Source of the DNA: Lentisphaeria bacterium
GTDB lineage: Bacteria; Verrucomicrobiota; Lentisphaeria; Victivallales; Victivallaceae
DNA: 64,000 nt
Assembly (NCBI GenBank): GCA_017450705.1
Contig: JAFSTC010000054.1
Coordinates: 1 to 64,000, forward strand
Reading direction: 5' to 3'
The position numbers and the translations under genes were made by a program. Of the stretch, positions 52,723 to 60,856 are shown piece by piece; position 1 is the stretch's first letter; every line of letters starts with the position of its first letter. Under the pieces are notes generated by a model that saw only the letters and a program-made list of their open reading frames with translations, did no database searches and was not told where the DNA came from.

Positions 52723-53304
52723 TTATTTGACGAGCGCCCGGCTCTCCGCCAAAAAAATCCTCAAATTTTTGATCGCATAGTGCATCCTGCTCAAAACCGT
52801 GTTGACCGGGCAATTCTGGATATCGGCGATCTCCTTGAAGGAGAGCTCCTGCTGGCGGAGCAGAAAGACCTCCCGCTGTTCCGCCGAGAGGGCGTGCACG
52901 GCTTTTTCGATCTCTTTCCCCAGTTCGGCGTTTTCCATCTCCCCCGCGGGCTGTCTGTGCTCCGGCTCCGGCAGTTCCGGCATGTCCTCCCTGTCGATGG
53001 ACTGCAGCGCGACATTGCCGTTCTTTCTGATCTTGTCGATGAAAATATTGTGCCCCAGCCGGAAGAGCCACGCGCTGAAACGGCCCTGTTCCTTGTACTT
53101 CGGCAGCTTGTCGATCACCTTGAGCCAGGTCTCCTCGAAAACGTCGTCCGGATCGATGGCGGAGCCCCGGAGCAGATTGTTCAGATAGCCGTAAAACTGC
53201 CGCTTGTAGCGGAAATAAAGTATCTCGAAGGCCTTGTCGTCCCCGCGGAGATAGGCGCTTATGAGTTCCGTGTCGCCGGATGTGTCGTTGACTGTGATCA
53301 TCAT
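52723..53304 (-). CDS. ECF-type RNA polymerase sigma factor
   Basis: 193 aa. Region 2 is DKAFEILYFRYKRQFYGYLNNLL ... DPDDVFEETWLKVIDKLPKYKEQGRFSAWLFRLGHNIFIDKIRK; region 4 is ALSAEQREVFLLRQQELSFKEIADIQNCPVNTVLSRMHYAIKNLR. This is the usual two-domain layout and length of sigma-70-family group 4 factors. No strong ribosome-binding site precedes the tandem ATGs at 53304. It lies 33 bp after the Nudix gene and heads a sigma - TM protein - periplasmic protein set. Confidence 0.95.
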   Translation of the reverse strand: MMITVNDTSGDTELISAYLRGDDKAFEILYFRYKRQFYGYLNNLLRGSAIDPDDVFEETWLKVIDKLPKYKEQGRFSAWLFRLGHNIFIDKIRKNGNVALQSIDREDMPELPEPEHRQPAGEMENAELGKEIEKAVHALSAEQREVFLLRQQELSFKEIADIQNCPVNTVLSRMHYAIKNLRIFLAESRALVK

Positions 53305-53337
53305 ACTTCGAATAACGTGAAAAAAGCCGTGAAAATT

Positions 53338-53739
53338 TTATCCGGAGCGGAGAAATTTCCAGAAAAGAAGGTCGTTGGGGAGGAGCGGGATCTCTGAAAA
53401 CAGCCTTTCCGTCTCCTCCCGGTTTTCGGGATCGATCCAGAAGGCACGCTGCCCCTCCCGGCAGACGAGGGTCTCCTCGGGGGAAATGAGAGTGCGCATG
53501 AACCAGATGTCCAGTTTATCCGTCCGTGTCCGGCACATGGGATCCAGTACGAGGGGGGCTCTCATGCCCAGCTCCTCCCCCAGCTCCCGGGCCAGCGCCC
53601 TTTGCAGGGTCTCCCCCGGCTCCACCTTGCCCCCGGGGAACTCCAGCCCGTAGGGCGGCTTGCCTTCGGGACGCGAAGTCAGCAGAAGTTTTCCTTCGCG
53701 GCGGATGACGGCCGCGACGATCGTCAGCCGAAGATCCAT
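53338..53739 (-). CDS. Nudix hydrolase, MutT-like
   Basis: 133 aa from ATG 53739. The Nudix box is complete (GGKVEPGETLQRALARELGEELGM, matching G-x5-E-x7-REUxEExGU). LTIVAAVIRREGKLLLTSRPEGKPPYGLEFPGG resembles MutT and the small (deoxy)nucleoside triphosphate pyrophosphohydrolases, which remove 8-oxo-dGTP. The first 16 bp overlap the end of the site-2 protease gene, so the two are coupled. A much longer in-frame open stretch upstream is antisense-like noise and is not used. Confidence 0.93.
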   Translation of the reverse strand: MDLRLTIVAAVIRREGKLLLTSRPEGKPPYGLEFPGGKVEPGETLQRALARELGEELGMRAPLVLDPMCRTRTDKLDIWFMRTLISPEETLVCREGQRAFWIDPENREETERLFSEIPLLPNDLLFWKFLRSG

Positions 53740-54353
53740 TCCAGCACCAGCAGTTCGGAACTTGTGACGATGCGGGCCAGCCTGAAAAGCTGATCGAAGA
53801 AAACGAAAAGAAGCATGACGAGCAGAAAGACCGTGCCGCGGACCGCTTCCGACGAGTTCTGCAGGAAACGGGGGAAGAGCGTGCCGAGGATCGCAAACCC
53901 GTCGAAGCCGGGCACGGGGAGCATGTTCAGGAAAAAGAGCACCACGTTGAGCGTCGAAGCGTAAAACAGCATGTCGACCGCGAATTCGTCGCCGATGTGT
54001 TTCTTGAAGCAGACGTAGGTGAGGATGATGAAAAACAGCGAGAGAACGATGTTGGCCGCGGGACCGGCAAAGGCTGTGAGGGCAGGGGCGTACCGGCCGC
54101 GCATCTTGCGCGGATCCACGGGAACGCTCCCCCAGGCCAGACCGAAGAGACAGAAAAGCAGCAGGGAAAAGGGCCCCATCTGCTTGAAGGGGTTGAGGGT
54201 GAGGTGCCCGTTCCTCGCGGCCGTGTCGTCGCCGCATTTGAGCGCCGTGCAGGCGTGCATGAACTCGTGGATGCTGATGGAGAGCACGACGACGACCGCG
54301 ACCGTGAAAAACAGCCGCGGGTCTTTCCAGAGGTAGGTGATGAAGAGATTCAT
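53724..54353 (-). CDS. Site-2 protease family (M50) intramembrane metalloprotease
   Basis: 209 aa with about 5 membrane helices. HEFMH (residues 29-33) is the zinc-binding HExxH motif in the first helix, and PVPGFDG (Asp151) gives the third ligand. It is compact and without a PDZ domain, as in the YwhC-type group. Such proteases cut membrane-embedded regulators. It lies 12 bp after queA and overlaps the Nudix gene. The nearby single-TM protein at 52316 is a possible substrate. Confidence 0.93.
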   Translation of the reverse strand: MNLFITYLWKDPRLFFTVAVVVVLSISIHEFMHACTALKCGDDTAARNGHLTLNPFKQMGPFSLLLFCLFGLAWGSVPVDPRKMRGRYAPALTAFAGPAANIVLSLFFIILTYVCFKKHIGDEFAVDMLFYASTLNVVLFFLNMLPVPGFDGFAILGTLFPRFLQNSSEAVRGTVFLLVMLLFVFFDQLFRLARIVTSSELLVLEWIFG

Positions 54354-54365
54354 TTTTCTGTCCGC

Positions 54366-55430
54366 CTATTTGAGAAGCATGCAGTCTCCGTAACTGTAAA
54401 AATGGAATTTCTCCCGCTTGGCCAGCTCGTAGGCGGCGAGGATGTGTTCCCGGGCGGCAAAGCACGACACCAGCATGAGCAGGGTGCTTTTCGGCAGATG
54501 GAAATTGGTCAGGAGCCTGTCCACGACCCGGGGCTTGTAGGGCGGATAGAGGAATATCCCCGTTTCCCCGCGCCGGGGCGTGAGCGTGCCGTCCGGCGCG
54601 GCGCAGCTCTCCAGGACCCGGACGGTGGTCGTGCCAACGGCCATGATCTTTTTTCCCGCGCGCCGGGCGGTGTTGATGGTCTCCGCCGTCTCTTCGGGCA
54701 GATCGAAGGTTTCCACGTGCATTTTGTGCTCTTCGGCGTTTTCCGTTTCCACGGGCTTGAAGGTCCCGGGGCCGACGTGGAGTGTCAGAGCCCGCGTGAG
54801 AACGCCCTTTGCCCGGGCCGCGTCGAGGATCTCGTCCGTGAAATGCAGTCCCGCCGTCGGGGCGGCCACGGCGCCGGGACAGCGGGCGTACACCGTCTGG
54901 TAGCGTTCCGTATCGGAGGCTTCGGCCTCCCGCCCGATGTACGGGGGCAGGGGGATGTGACCGTAACGCTCCTGGAGGCGCGTGATGTCGGGATCCGAGA
55001 AGCGGACGAGATAACCGTCGCCGCGCTTTTCGACGACTTCGAAAAAGTTTCCGTGCGGATCGGCGTTCCCCTCCTGATCGCACAGGGCGGCCCGGACGCC
55101 GTTTTTCGCCCGCTTGCCGGGCTTGATGAGGACGTTCCACAATCCGGGGACGCCGTTCTCGGGCGAGACGAGGAGAATCTCGAATTTCGCTCCCGTCGCA
55201 ACATCCGGCATCCTGCGGGCGAACATGCGGCCTTTGAGGACCTTTGTGTCATTCCAGACGAGGACGTCTCCCGGCGAGAGCCAGGAGAGGATGTCGCCGA
55301 AGACGTGAGGCTCGGCATGTCCGGTTGCCCGGTCTACGACCAGCATCCGGGAGGTCCCGCGTTTTTCCGCGGGATAACGGGCGATGAGTTCCTTCGGCAG
55401 ATCGTAGTCGAACAGGGCGGTGGAGAGCAT
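54366..55430 (-). CDS. queA: S-adenosylmethionine:tRNA ribosyltransferase-isomerase
   Basis: 354 aa, the usual length. QueA adds the ribosyl of SAM to preQ1 at tRNA position 34, making epoxyqueuosine. Family blocks: FDYDLPKELIARYPAEKRGTSRMLVVDR, GDVLVWNDTKVLKGR, GHIPLPPYIGR, RYQTVYARCPGAVAAPTAGLHFT, LHVGPGTFKPVETENAEEHKMHVE, TNFHLPKSTLLMLV. It lies 6 bp after the rhomboid gene in the same operon. Confidence 0.98.
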   Translation of the reverse strand: MLSTALFDYDLPKELIARYPAEKRGTSRMLVVDRATGHAEPHVFGDILSWLSPGDVLVWNDTKVLKGRMFARRMPDVATGAKFEILLVSPENGVPGLWNVLIKPGKRAKNGVRAALCDQEGNADPHGNFFEVVEKRGDGYLVRFSDPDITRLQERYGHIPLPPYIGREAEASDTERYQTVYARCPGAVAAPTAGLHFTDEILDAARAKGVLTRALTLHVGPGTFKPVETENAEEHKMHVETFDLPEETAETINTARRAGKKIMAVGTTTVRVLESCAAPDGTLTPRRGETGIFLYPPYKPRVVDRLLTNFHLPKSTLLMLVSCFAAREHILAAYELAKREKFHFYSYGDCMLLK

Positions 55431-55436
55431 CTTCTT

Positions 55437-56270
55437 TTATTTGCCCCGCATTTCTTCCCGGGCACGGCGGAGCCGGGCCAGTTCATACGCGGAGAGACTG
55501 TTGATCCCGTCGCGGGAGATCTTGTCCAGCAGCGCGTCCAGTTCCGCCGGCGACACGGGACCGGCGGCGTCTCCCTCCGGCGCCGCCGAAGGCGCGGGAC
55601 GGGGAGCGGCAGCGTACTGCCTGAAGAAGCGGCGGAGAGGATCCCAGGCCACCGTGTTCCGGAACCAGATTTTGACGACGATGTATCCGCCGATGAAACC
55701 GCCCAGATGGGCCAGATGGGAGACGTTGCTCTGGCTTCCCGAAAGCTGCAGAAAGATCTCCAGGATCGTGTAGCAGATGACCAGCGTCGACGTCTTGATC
55801 GGCGAGAAGGGCATGAAGATCATGACGAACCGGCGGTCGGGCTCCAGCATCGCCGCCGCCATCATGAAAGCGCAGACGGCCCCCGAGGCTCCCAGAAGGA
55901 CGTTGGGCGCCCGCCAGGCGCTCGCCAGGAAGATCAGGTTGCCGGAGAGAACGCCGACGAGATAAAGCCAGGTGAAACGGTTTTTCCCCGTATGGGGGAG
56001 GACCAGCGATCCGAAAAGATAAAGTCCCCACATGTTGAAGAAGATATGCGAAAACGTCGAGTGGAGGAACCCGGCGGTCAGCAGCTGCCAGAGACGGAAC
56101 GACTCCGGCAGGCTTTTCAAGGCCAGATCTGCGAACAGCGGACTGCCGGGCGGGGCGAAAAGAAGGAACAGCGCGGCATTGATGCCGATGAGTATCCAGA
56201 TGATGCTGCGGCTGTTGCGGTTCTCCCGGGGTTCGTTGTCCCGCATATAGCTTCGGTCATACAGTGACAT
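55437..56270 (-). CDS. Rhomboid-family intramembrane serine protease
   Basis: 277 aa with six predicted membrane helices. GASG (Ser129) is the catalytic serine motif, and AHLGGF (His188) supplies the base. WQLLTAGFLHSTFSHIFFNMWGLYLFG is the conserved second-helix block. The cytoplasmic tail (from ~215) is Ala/Pro-rich. It heads the rhomboid - queA - S2P - Nudix operon, with a promoter at 56316-56344. Confidence 0.95.
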   Translation of the reverse strand: MSLYDRSYMRDNEPRENRNSRSIIWILIGINAALFLLFAPPGSPLFADLALKSLPESFRLWQLLTAGFLHSTFSHIFFNMWGLYLFGSLVLPHTGKNRFTWLYLVGVLSGNLIFLASAWRAPNVLLGASGAVCAFMMAAAMLEPDRRFVMIFMPFSPIKTSTLVICYTILEIFLQLSGSQSNVSHLAHLGGFIGGYIVVKIWFRNTVAWDPLRRFFRQYAAAPRPAPSAAPEGDAAGPVSPAELDALLDKISRDGINSLSAYELARLRRAREEMRGK

Positions 56271-56315
56271 AGTCTTTCAAATCTCCCGTAAAAAAAGCGC
56301 GATTCGGTCCTTCAT

Positions 56316-56344
56316 AATATACACGAACAGGGCGGTTTATTCAA
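56316..56344 (-). promoter_or_regulatory. Promoter TTGAAT-N17-TATATT for the rhomboid operon
   Basis: On the minus strand: TTGAAT (56339-56344), 17 bp, TATATT (56316-56321), about 45 bp before the rhomboid start. Confidence 0.65.
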
Positions 56345-56366
56345 GGGACGGCCGCTTTTCGGGAGG

Positions 56367-58478
56367 TCACCTGTTCAGACACTCGATGATCTTCTGCTGG
56401 ACGCTGCGGTAGTAGAGGTGGCCCAGATGGCCCCCGCGGGAGGTCCAGATGATGCGCTCTCCCAGGACCCGGTCCAGAAATTTCCTGTCCTGTTCCGAAA
56501 GGAGAAAATCGTTGATCGAATGGATGACGCAGATGTCCTGACGGTTCCTGAGCGTCCGTTCCAGGCTGTGGAGATCGGATTTTTCGAACAGCGTTTTTTT
56601 CGGAACGCCGGGGTATTCGTTCGCCAGGTATTTTTCGGCGTACTCGGTGAAGGATATCCTGTCCAGCTCCAGGTACAGTTTGTTTTTGGAGAAGTTCACG
56701 GGCGCGTCAAGAGAAATGAGTCCCCTGTCGCGGTGGGCCGCAAACAGCATGCCGCGCACGGACGATCTGAAATAAAGTCCTGCGAGAAAGTCCGCCGTTA
56801 CGGGATCCCCGGTCATCCTGTAGGCGAACTTGACGTTCTCCGGAAGGCTTGCGGCGTAGGGCGGCAGGACCGCCGAGAAACCGTTGACGATGGCTCCCGC
56901 CGCGCCGAGAAGCCGATCGAGCACCTCGTCGGGAGATTTTTCCGCCATGGAGTCGGCGAGGCGGTCCGCCTGCCGCGCGGCGTATTGCAGACTCACCGGA
57001 GGGTTGACGGCCAGATAATTCCGGATGCCGAGGCGCTCGTCCCTTTTCTCCAGCTCCGCGATCTTGAGCGTATGCATGCCGCCGAAACTGTAGCCCACGA
57101 GGGACAGCTCGGGCGCGGAGATGAGTTTTGCCTCCTTCAGGTCGTTCAGAGCCAGAAGGATGATCTTCCGCACGGCGTCCGCGTCGGCTGGCAGGAATCC
57201 CGGCAGGCGGCTGCCGGAACGGGCGCTGACGAACTGCCATGTGAAGGTGCTGTCGATCACCAGCACGGCAAAACCGTTCCCGTTGAGCAGTTCCGCCAAA
57301 GCGAGCGCCGTCGAGGAAAGGGCGGTCCCGCCGATGCCGGGCAGCAGGACGGCCAGCCGTTCCGGGGGCGGCGGGAGCGGTTTCCCCTCCCGGTCCTTGC
57401 CGGGAACGGGACTTGGCCAGAACGAGCAGACGAATTTGGGCCGGTCCGGGGCCAGCGCAAGTTTGCGCTTATACCGTTTCCCGGAGAAATCGCTGTTGAA
57501 CACCGAAAGACGCATATACCAGAAATCGTCGTCGGTCTGCGCTCTGAAGAGAACGGTCCGCAGGGAATCCAGCACGGGGGTCCCCGGACCGTATTCAGGA
57601 AGATCCAGCCACCGGCCCTGAAGGTCCGGAGGGGGCGCGACGCGGGGGGAGGGCTGGAGCGGCGGCGGGTAGTGTCCCTCCTCGGTGAGCTGATCGATCC
57701 GGTACCGGTAGCGGTAGGTCCACATGCGCAGTTTGAGTTCGCGACCCAGGAGGGCCAGCTGGCGGAAGGTCTTGTAGCGGTCGTTGCTGCCCTCCACGAC
57801 CTGCTGATAGGCGCGGTGGGCGATGACCATCCGGTTGAGCGCCGTGGCCCAGCCGGAATAGGGGATGTAGGTCTTGAGATCGAAGGCGATGTCGAAGAGC
57901 AGGCCGACCGTGTCCCTGACGTTCAGCGTGGGCGAGCCGGGCAGCATGAAGGTGCACCCCGGACCGATCCCCCAGGCGGCGAAGGCCTGCCCGAAATCGG
58001 AATCCGTGGAGTGGATCCGCCACCAGTGTTCCGCCGGATCGAAAAATCCCGCGATACCCACCGTGATGTTGAGCAGAAAACGCAATGTTTCCCGCCCCGC
58101 GCCCTTCCACTCCGCCCGGATGAGACAGCTGACCGCCCGGGCCGGAAACTCCAGATTGACGCAGAGGTTGTTGAAGTGCTCGATGAAAGGGCGCGGAAAG
58201 ATGGTGGTGTAGATCCTCCCGAGGGGATCGGCCAGATAGTCCATGAGAACGGATGTTACTGCGAACATGCTGCGGTTGAAGGGTTCGCAGGGATCCGGCC
58301 CGGCCAGGTGGTTCTCCAGTACGGAGAGGGTGATTTTTTCCCGCGGAGGCGGTTTTGTCTGCTGCGTGTTTTCGCCGGGCGGCGGCGTTTCCTGTGCGGT
58401 CCCGCAGCTTTGGCAGCCGGAAAAAAGACAAAGTCCGGCCAGAAACAGGAACAGCAGAAAGATGTGCCGCCTTTTCAC
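56367..58478 (-). CDS. MlaA/VacJ-like lipoprotein fused to an alpha/beta hydrolase
   Basis: 703 aa from a GTG start at 58478, with GGAG 7 nt upstream. The signal peptide has a lipobox FSGC (Cys22), so it is a lipoprotein. Residues ~60-270 match MlaA/VacJ, the outer-membrane component of retrograde phospholipid transport (DPCEPFNRSMFAVTSVLMDYLADPLGRIY, FFDPAEHWWRIHSTDSDFGQAFAAWGIGPG, RDTVGLLFD). Residues ~370-700 look like an alpha/beta hydrolase (AVLLPGIGGTALSS, VGYSFGG with Ser464, an Asp in HSINDFLL, a His in SRGGHLGHLYY). Standard MlaA is about 250 aa, so this is a fusion. A lipase or phospholipase acting on lipids handled by the MlaA part is a reasonable inference. It begins 4 bp after aroA. 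Confidence 0.85.
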   Translation of the reverse strand: MKRRHIFLLFLFLAGLCLFSGCQSCGTAQETPPPGENTQQTKPPPREKITLSVLENHLAGPDPCEPFNRSMFAVTSVLMDYLADPLGRIYTTIFPRPFIEHFNNLCVNLEFPARAVSCLIRAEWKGAGRETLRFLLNITVGIAGFFDPAEHWWRIHSTDSDFGQAFAAWGIGPGCTFMLPGSPTLNVRDTVGLLFDIAFDLKTYIPYSGWATALNRMVIAHRAYQQVVEGSNDRYKTFRQLALLGRELKLRMWTYRYRYRIDQLTEEGHYPPPLQPSPRVAPPPDLQGRWLDLPEYGPGTPVLDSLRTVLFRAQTDDDFWYMRLSVFNSDFSGKRYKRKLALAPDRPKFVCSFWPSPVPGKDREGKPLPPPPERLAVLLPGIGGTALSSTALALAELLNGNGFAVLVIDSTFTWQFVSARSGSRLPGFLPADADAVRKIILLALNDLKEAKLISAPELSLVGYSFGGMHTLKIAELEKRDERLGIRNYLAVNPPVSLQYAARQADRLADSMAEKSPDEVLDRLLGAAGAIVNGFSAVLPPYAASLPENVKFAYRMTGDPVTADFLAGLYFRSSVRGMLFAAHRDRGLISLDAPVNFSKNKLYLELDRISFTEYAEKYLANEYPGVPKKTLFEKSDLHSLERTLRNRQDICVIHSINDFLLSEQDRKFLDRVLGERIIWTSRGGHLGHLYYRSVQQKIIECLNR

Positions 58479-58482
58479 TTTT

Positions 58483-59748
58483 CTACTCCAGCGTAAAATC
58501 GGCTCCGAGCGCGGAAAAATCGTCGAAGAACCGTGGGTAGGAGACGCCGGCGCATGCTGCGTCGTCGATCTCCACGGGGCCTTCCGCCGCAAGTCCCGCC
58601 ACGGCGAAGGCCATGGCGATGCGGTGGTCGCCGTGACTGGAGACCCGTCCGCCCCGGACGCGGCCACCGTGGACGACGAGTCCGTCGGGCAGCTCCTCCG
58701 CCGCGATGCCGAGTTTCGGCAGTTCCTGCGCCATGACGGAAATGCGGTCGGTCTCCTTGATCCGGGCCTGGGGCACGTTGAGCAGCCGGGTCGTCCCCGA
58801 GGCGAAAGCGCCGGCGACGGCCAGAATGGGCAGCGCGTCCGGGGTGGCGTTGAGATCCAGATCACACCCCGCAAGGCGTGCCCCGGGCAAAACGGTGAGG
58901 ACTTTGCCCCGTTCCAGACGGGCGCCCAGCTGTTCCGCAAAGCCGAAGACCGCCTTGTCCCCCTGAGGATCCGAGAAATCCAGATTTTTGATGGCGACGC
59001 CGCGGCCTGAAATCATGCCGGCGACGAGGGGAAAGGACGCGGTGGAAAAGTCAGCGGGGATGGTCCTGTCGAAGGGCGCTATTTTCTGCCGCCCCGGGAT
59101 CTCCCAGCGGAGCAGATCCTCCGAATGCCGGTATTCGAGGCCGAGGGCGTCCATCCAGCTGGTTGTGATGCCGACATAGGGCTGTTCGTTGAGAAACTCC
59201 AGCGTGACGACCGACTCTCGCTGCGCCAGCGGCAGGGAGAGCAGAAGCGCGCTCAGGAACTGGGAACTGCTGCCGTCCGCCGTGACCGTGCCGCCCGTTA
59301 CGGGACCGCGCAGGGAGAAGGGGCATTTGCCCGTGGGGGCGTCGATGTGCGCGCCAAGTTTGGCAAAGGAGTCCAGCAGCGTGGCCATCTTGCGGGTCCG
59401 CAAAGAGGAGTCCCCGTCGAAGGAGATGGTGAAGTCCTGGAGCGCGCACATGCCTGAGAGCAGGCGCAGACCCGTGCCGGAGTTCTTCATATCGATGACC
59501 CGCCCGGGATCGGTGAATCTGCCGCCGGTCCCGGTGATCTCCCACGAGTCCGCGCATCGTGTGACGCGGGCGCCCAGCAGCATGGCGGCGTCGAGCGTGG
59601 CCAGCGTGTCGGCGGATCCCAGCGGCGCGCGCAGAACGCTCGTCCCCGTCCCCGCGAGGGCGGTGACGATGCCCCGGATGGTGTGCGATTTGGAACCGCT
59701 GACGGCGATCTCCCCCCTCAGCACGGAGGGTCTCACGGTAAGTTTCAT
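58483..59748 (-). CDS. aroA: 3-phosphoshikimate 1-carboxyvinyltransferase (EPSP synthase)
   Basis: 421 aa, normal length. It joins shikimate-3-phosphate and PEP in the aromatic amino-acid pathway. Blocks: GEIAVSGSKSHTIRGIVTALAGTGTSVLRAPLGSADT, KNSGTGLRLLSGMCAL, DGSSSQFLSALLLSLPLA, LAVAGAFASGTTRLLNVPQARIKETDRISVMAQELPKLG, SHGDHRIAMAFAVAGL. It follows the prephenate dehydrogenase gene by 37 bp; together they form an aromatic-biosynthesis operon that runs on into the MlaA-hydrolase gene. Confidence 0.97.
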   Translation of the reverse strand: MKLTVRPSVLRGEIAVSGSKSHTIRGIVTALAGTGTSVLRAPLGSADTLATLDAAMLLGARVTRCADSWEITGTGGRFTDPGRVIDMKNSGTGLRLLSGMCALQDFTISFDGDSSLRTRKMATLLDSFAKLGAHIDAPTGKCPFSLRGPVTGGTVTADGSSSQFLSALLLSLPLAQRESVVTLEFLNEQPYVGITTSWMDALGLEYRHSEDLLRWEIPGRQKIAPFDRTIPADFSTASFPLVAGMISGRGVAIKNLDFSDPQGDKAVFGFAEQLGARLERGKVLTVLPGARLAGCDLDLNATPDALPILAVAGAFASGTTRLLNVPQARIKETDRISVMAQELPKLGIAAEELPDGLVVHGGRVRGGRVSSHGDHRIAMAFAVAGLAAEGPVEIDDAACAGVSYPRFFDDFSALGADFTLE

Positions 59749-59785
59749 GTCGTTTCCCCCGAGTGTCCGCCGTCGGCCGGCGGGA

Positions 59786-60679
59786 TCATTTCATGCCTTT
59801 GTAATCGAGCCAGCTGTCGCGCAGGGCCTTGCCCCGGGCGAACTCCCGCTCGAAACCGTCGAAATCGCCCTGTTCGATCAGGCGTTTCAGACGGGCCAGT
59901 TCGCTTTGGAATCCCCCCAGCGCCTCCAGTACGGCGAGCTGGTTGGACTCGACGATCTCCCGCCACATGCGCGGACTGCTGGAGGCGATCCTGCTGGTGT
60001 CTTTGAAACCCGTGGCACACCCCCGGAAGCGCAGACGTTTTTCCTCTTCATTGCCGCCGCCCAGGATGTCGAGACTCAAAGCGGAGGCCACCACGTGCAG
60101 GGCGTGACTTGTCCGGGCCACGAGCAGATCGTGAGACCGGGCGTCCAGACGCGAGGTGTGACAGGAGAGGCAGTGCCACAGGGCTTCGGTTTTTGCCACG
60201 GCCTCTTCCCGGGCGCCGCCGGGCGGCGTGATGAACACGTCCGCCCTGTCGTAAAGCTCGGGAAACGCGGCGGCCAGTCCGCTTTTTTCCGTTCCGGCCA
60301 TGGGATGGGAACCGACGAAAAAAGGTCCTCCGGGCACGGAAAAAACCTGTTCCGCCCGGGAAACGATCTCGCGTTTGATGCTGCCGATGTCGGTGACGAC
60401 GGTCCCCGGCGGACAGCATTTCGCGCAGACCGGAAGGAAATCGATGATGACGGGGATCGGCAGACAGAGAACGACGACATCGGCCGCGGCGAGCGCGTCG
60501 TCCAGCCGGGGACAGACCGTGTCGACGGCGCCGATCGCGAGCGCCGTGTCAAGCGTTTCCGCGCGCCGGGCCCAGCCGATCCTTCTTTTTCCGCACCGCC
60601 CGAGGGCGAGGCCGAGAGAACCGCCCAGAAGTCCGAGCCCGATGACGGCGACGCTCCGTATGTTTTCCTCCGATCCCAT
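59786..60679 (-). CDS. tyrA: Prephenate dehydrogenase
   Basis: 297 aa from ATG 60679, with AAAGGA 6 nt upstream; the in-frame TTG at 60691 is less likely. The NAD-binding domain is SVAVIGLGLLGGSLGLALGRCG, followed by VVVLCLPIPVIIDFLP, VVTDIGSIKREIVSRAEQ and FVGSHPMAGTEKSGLAAA (the family HPMAG motif), then an all-helical dimer domain (FKDTSRIASSSPRMWREIVESN). It oxidises prephenate to 4-hydroxyphenylpyruvate for tyrosine synthesis. No regulatory ACT domain is present. Confidence 0.95.
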   Translation of the reverse strand: MGSEENIRSVAVIGLGLLGGSLGLALGRCGKRRIGWARRAETLDTALAIGAVDTVCPRLDDALAAADVVVLCLPIPVIIDFLPVCAKCCPPGTVVTDIGSIKREIVSRAEQVFSVPGGPFFVGSHPMAGTEKSGLAAAFPELYDRADVFITPPGGAREEAVAKTEALWHCLSCHTSRLDARSHDLLVARTSHALHVVASALSLDILGGGNEEEKRLRFRGCATGFKDTSRIASSSPRMWREIVESNQLAVLEALGGFQSELARLKRLIEQGDFDGFEREFARGKALRDSWLDYKGMK

Positions 60680-60713
60680 AGTCCTTTCCAATCCCGCCTC
60701 TCTGATGATTTAT

Positions 60714-60742
60714 AATATATATCCGGTCGCCGGGTTAATCAA
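60714..60742 (-). promoter_or_regulatory. Promoter TTGATT-N17-TATATT for the tyrA-aroA operon
   Basis: On the minus strand: TTGATT (60737-60742), 17 bp, TATATT (60714-60719), upstream of the tyrA start. Confidence 0.6.
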
Positions 60743-60774
60743 ACTTTTTTGCACCGATTTCTTTCCCCGCCGGA

Positions 60775-60803
60775 TTGAAAAAAAAGGGCTCCCGTGGTAT
60801 ATT
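60775..60803 (+). promoter_or_regulatory. Promoter TTGAAA-N17-TATATT for the MscS gene
   Basis: TTGAAA (60775-60780), 17 bp, TATATT (60798-60803), about 45 nt before the transcript reaches the ATG at 60857. Confidence 0.7.
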
Positions 60804-60856
60804 ACAGGTGCATCGCCAGTCAAAACGACACCATTTTAACGTAAGGAGAAGTGTAA

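Noticed and set aside
53740-55140. Extension of the Nudix frame upstream to a 600-aa protein
   Set aside because: The extra part runs through the site-2 protease and queA genes in another frame and has arginine/proline-rich noise composition. The ATG at 53739 gives a normal-length Nudix protein.
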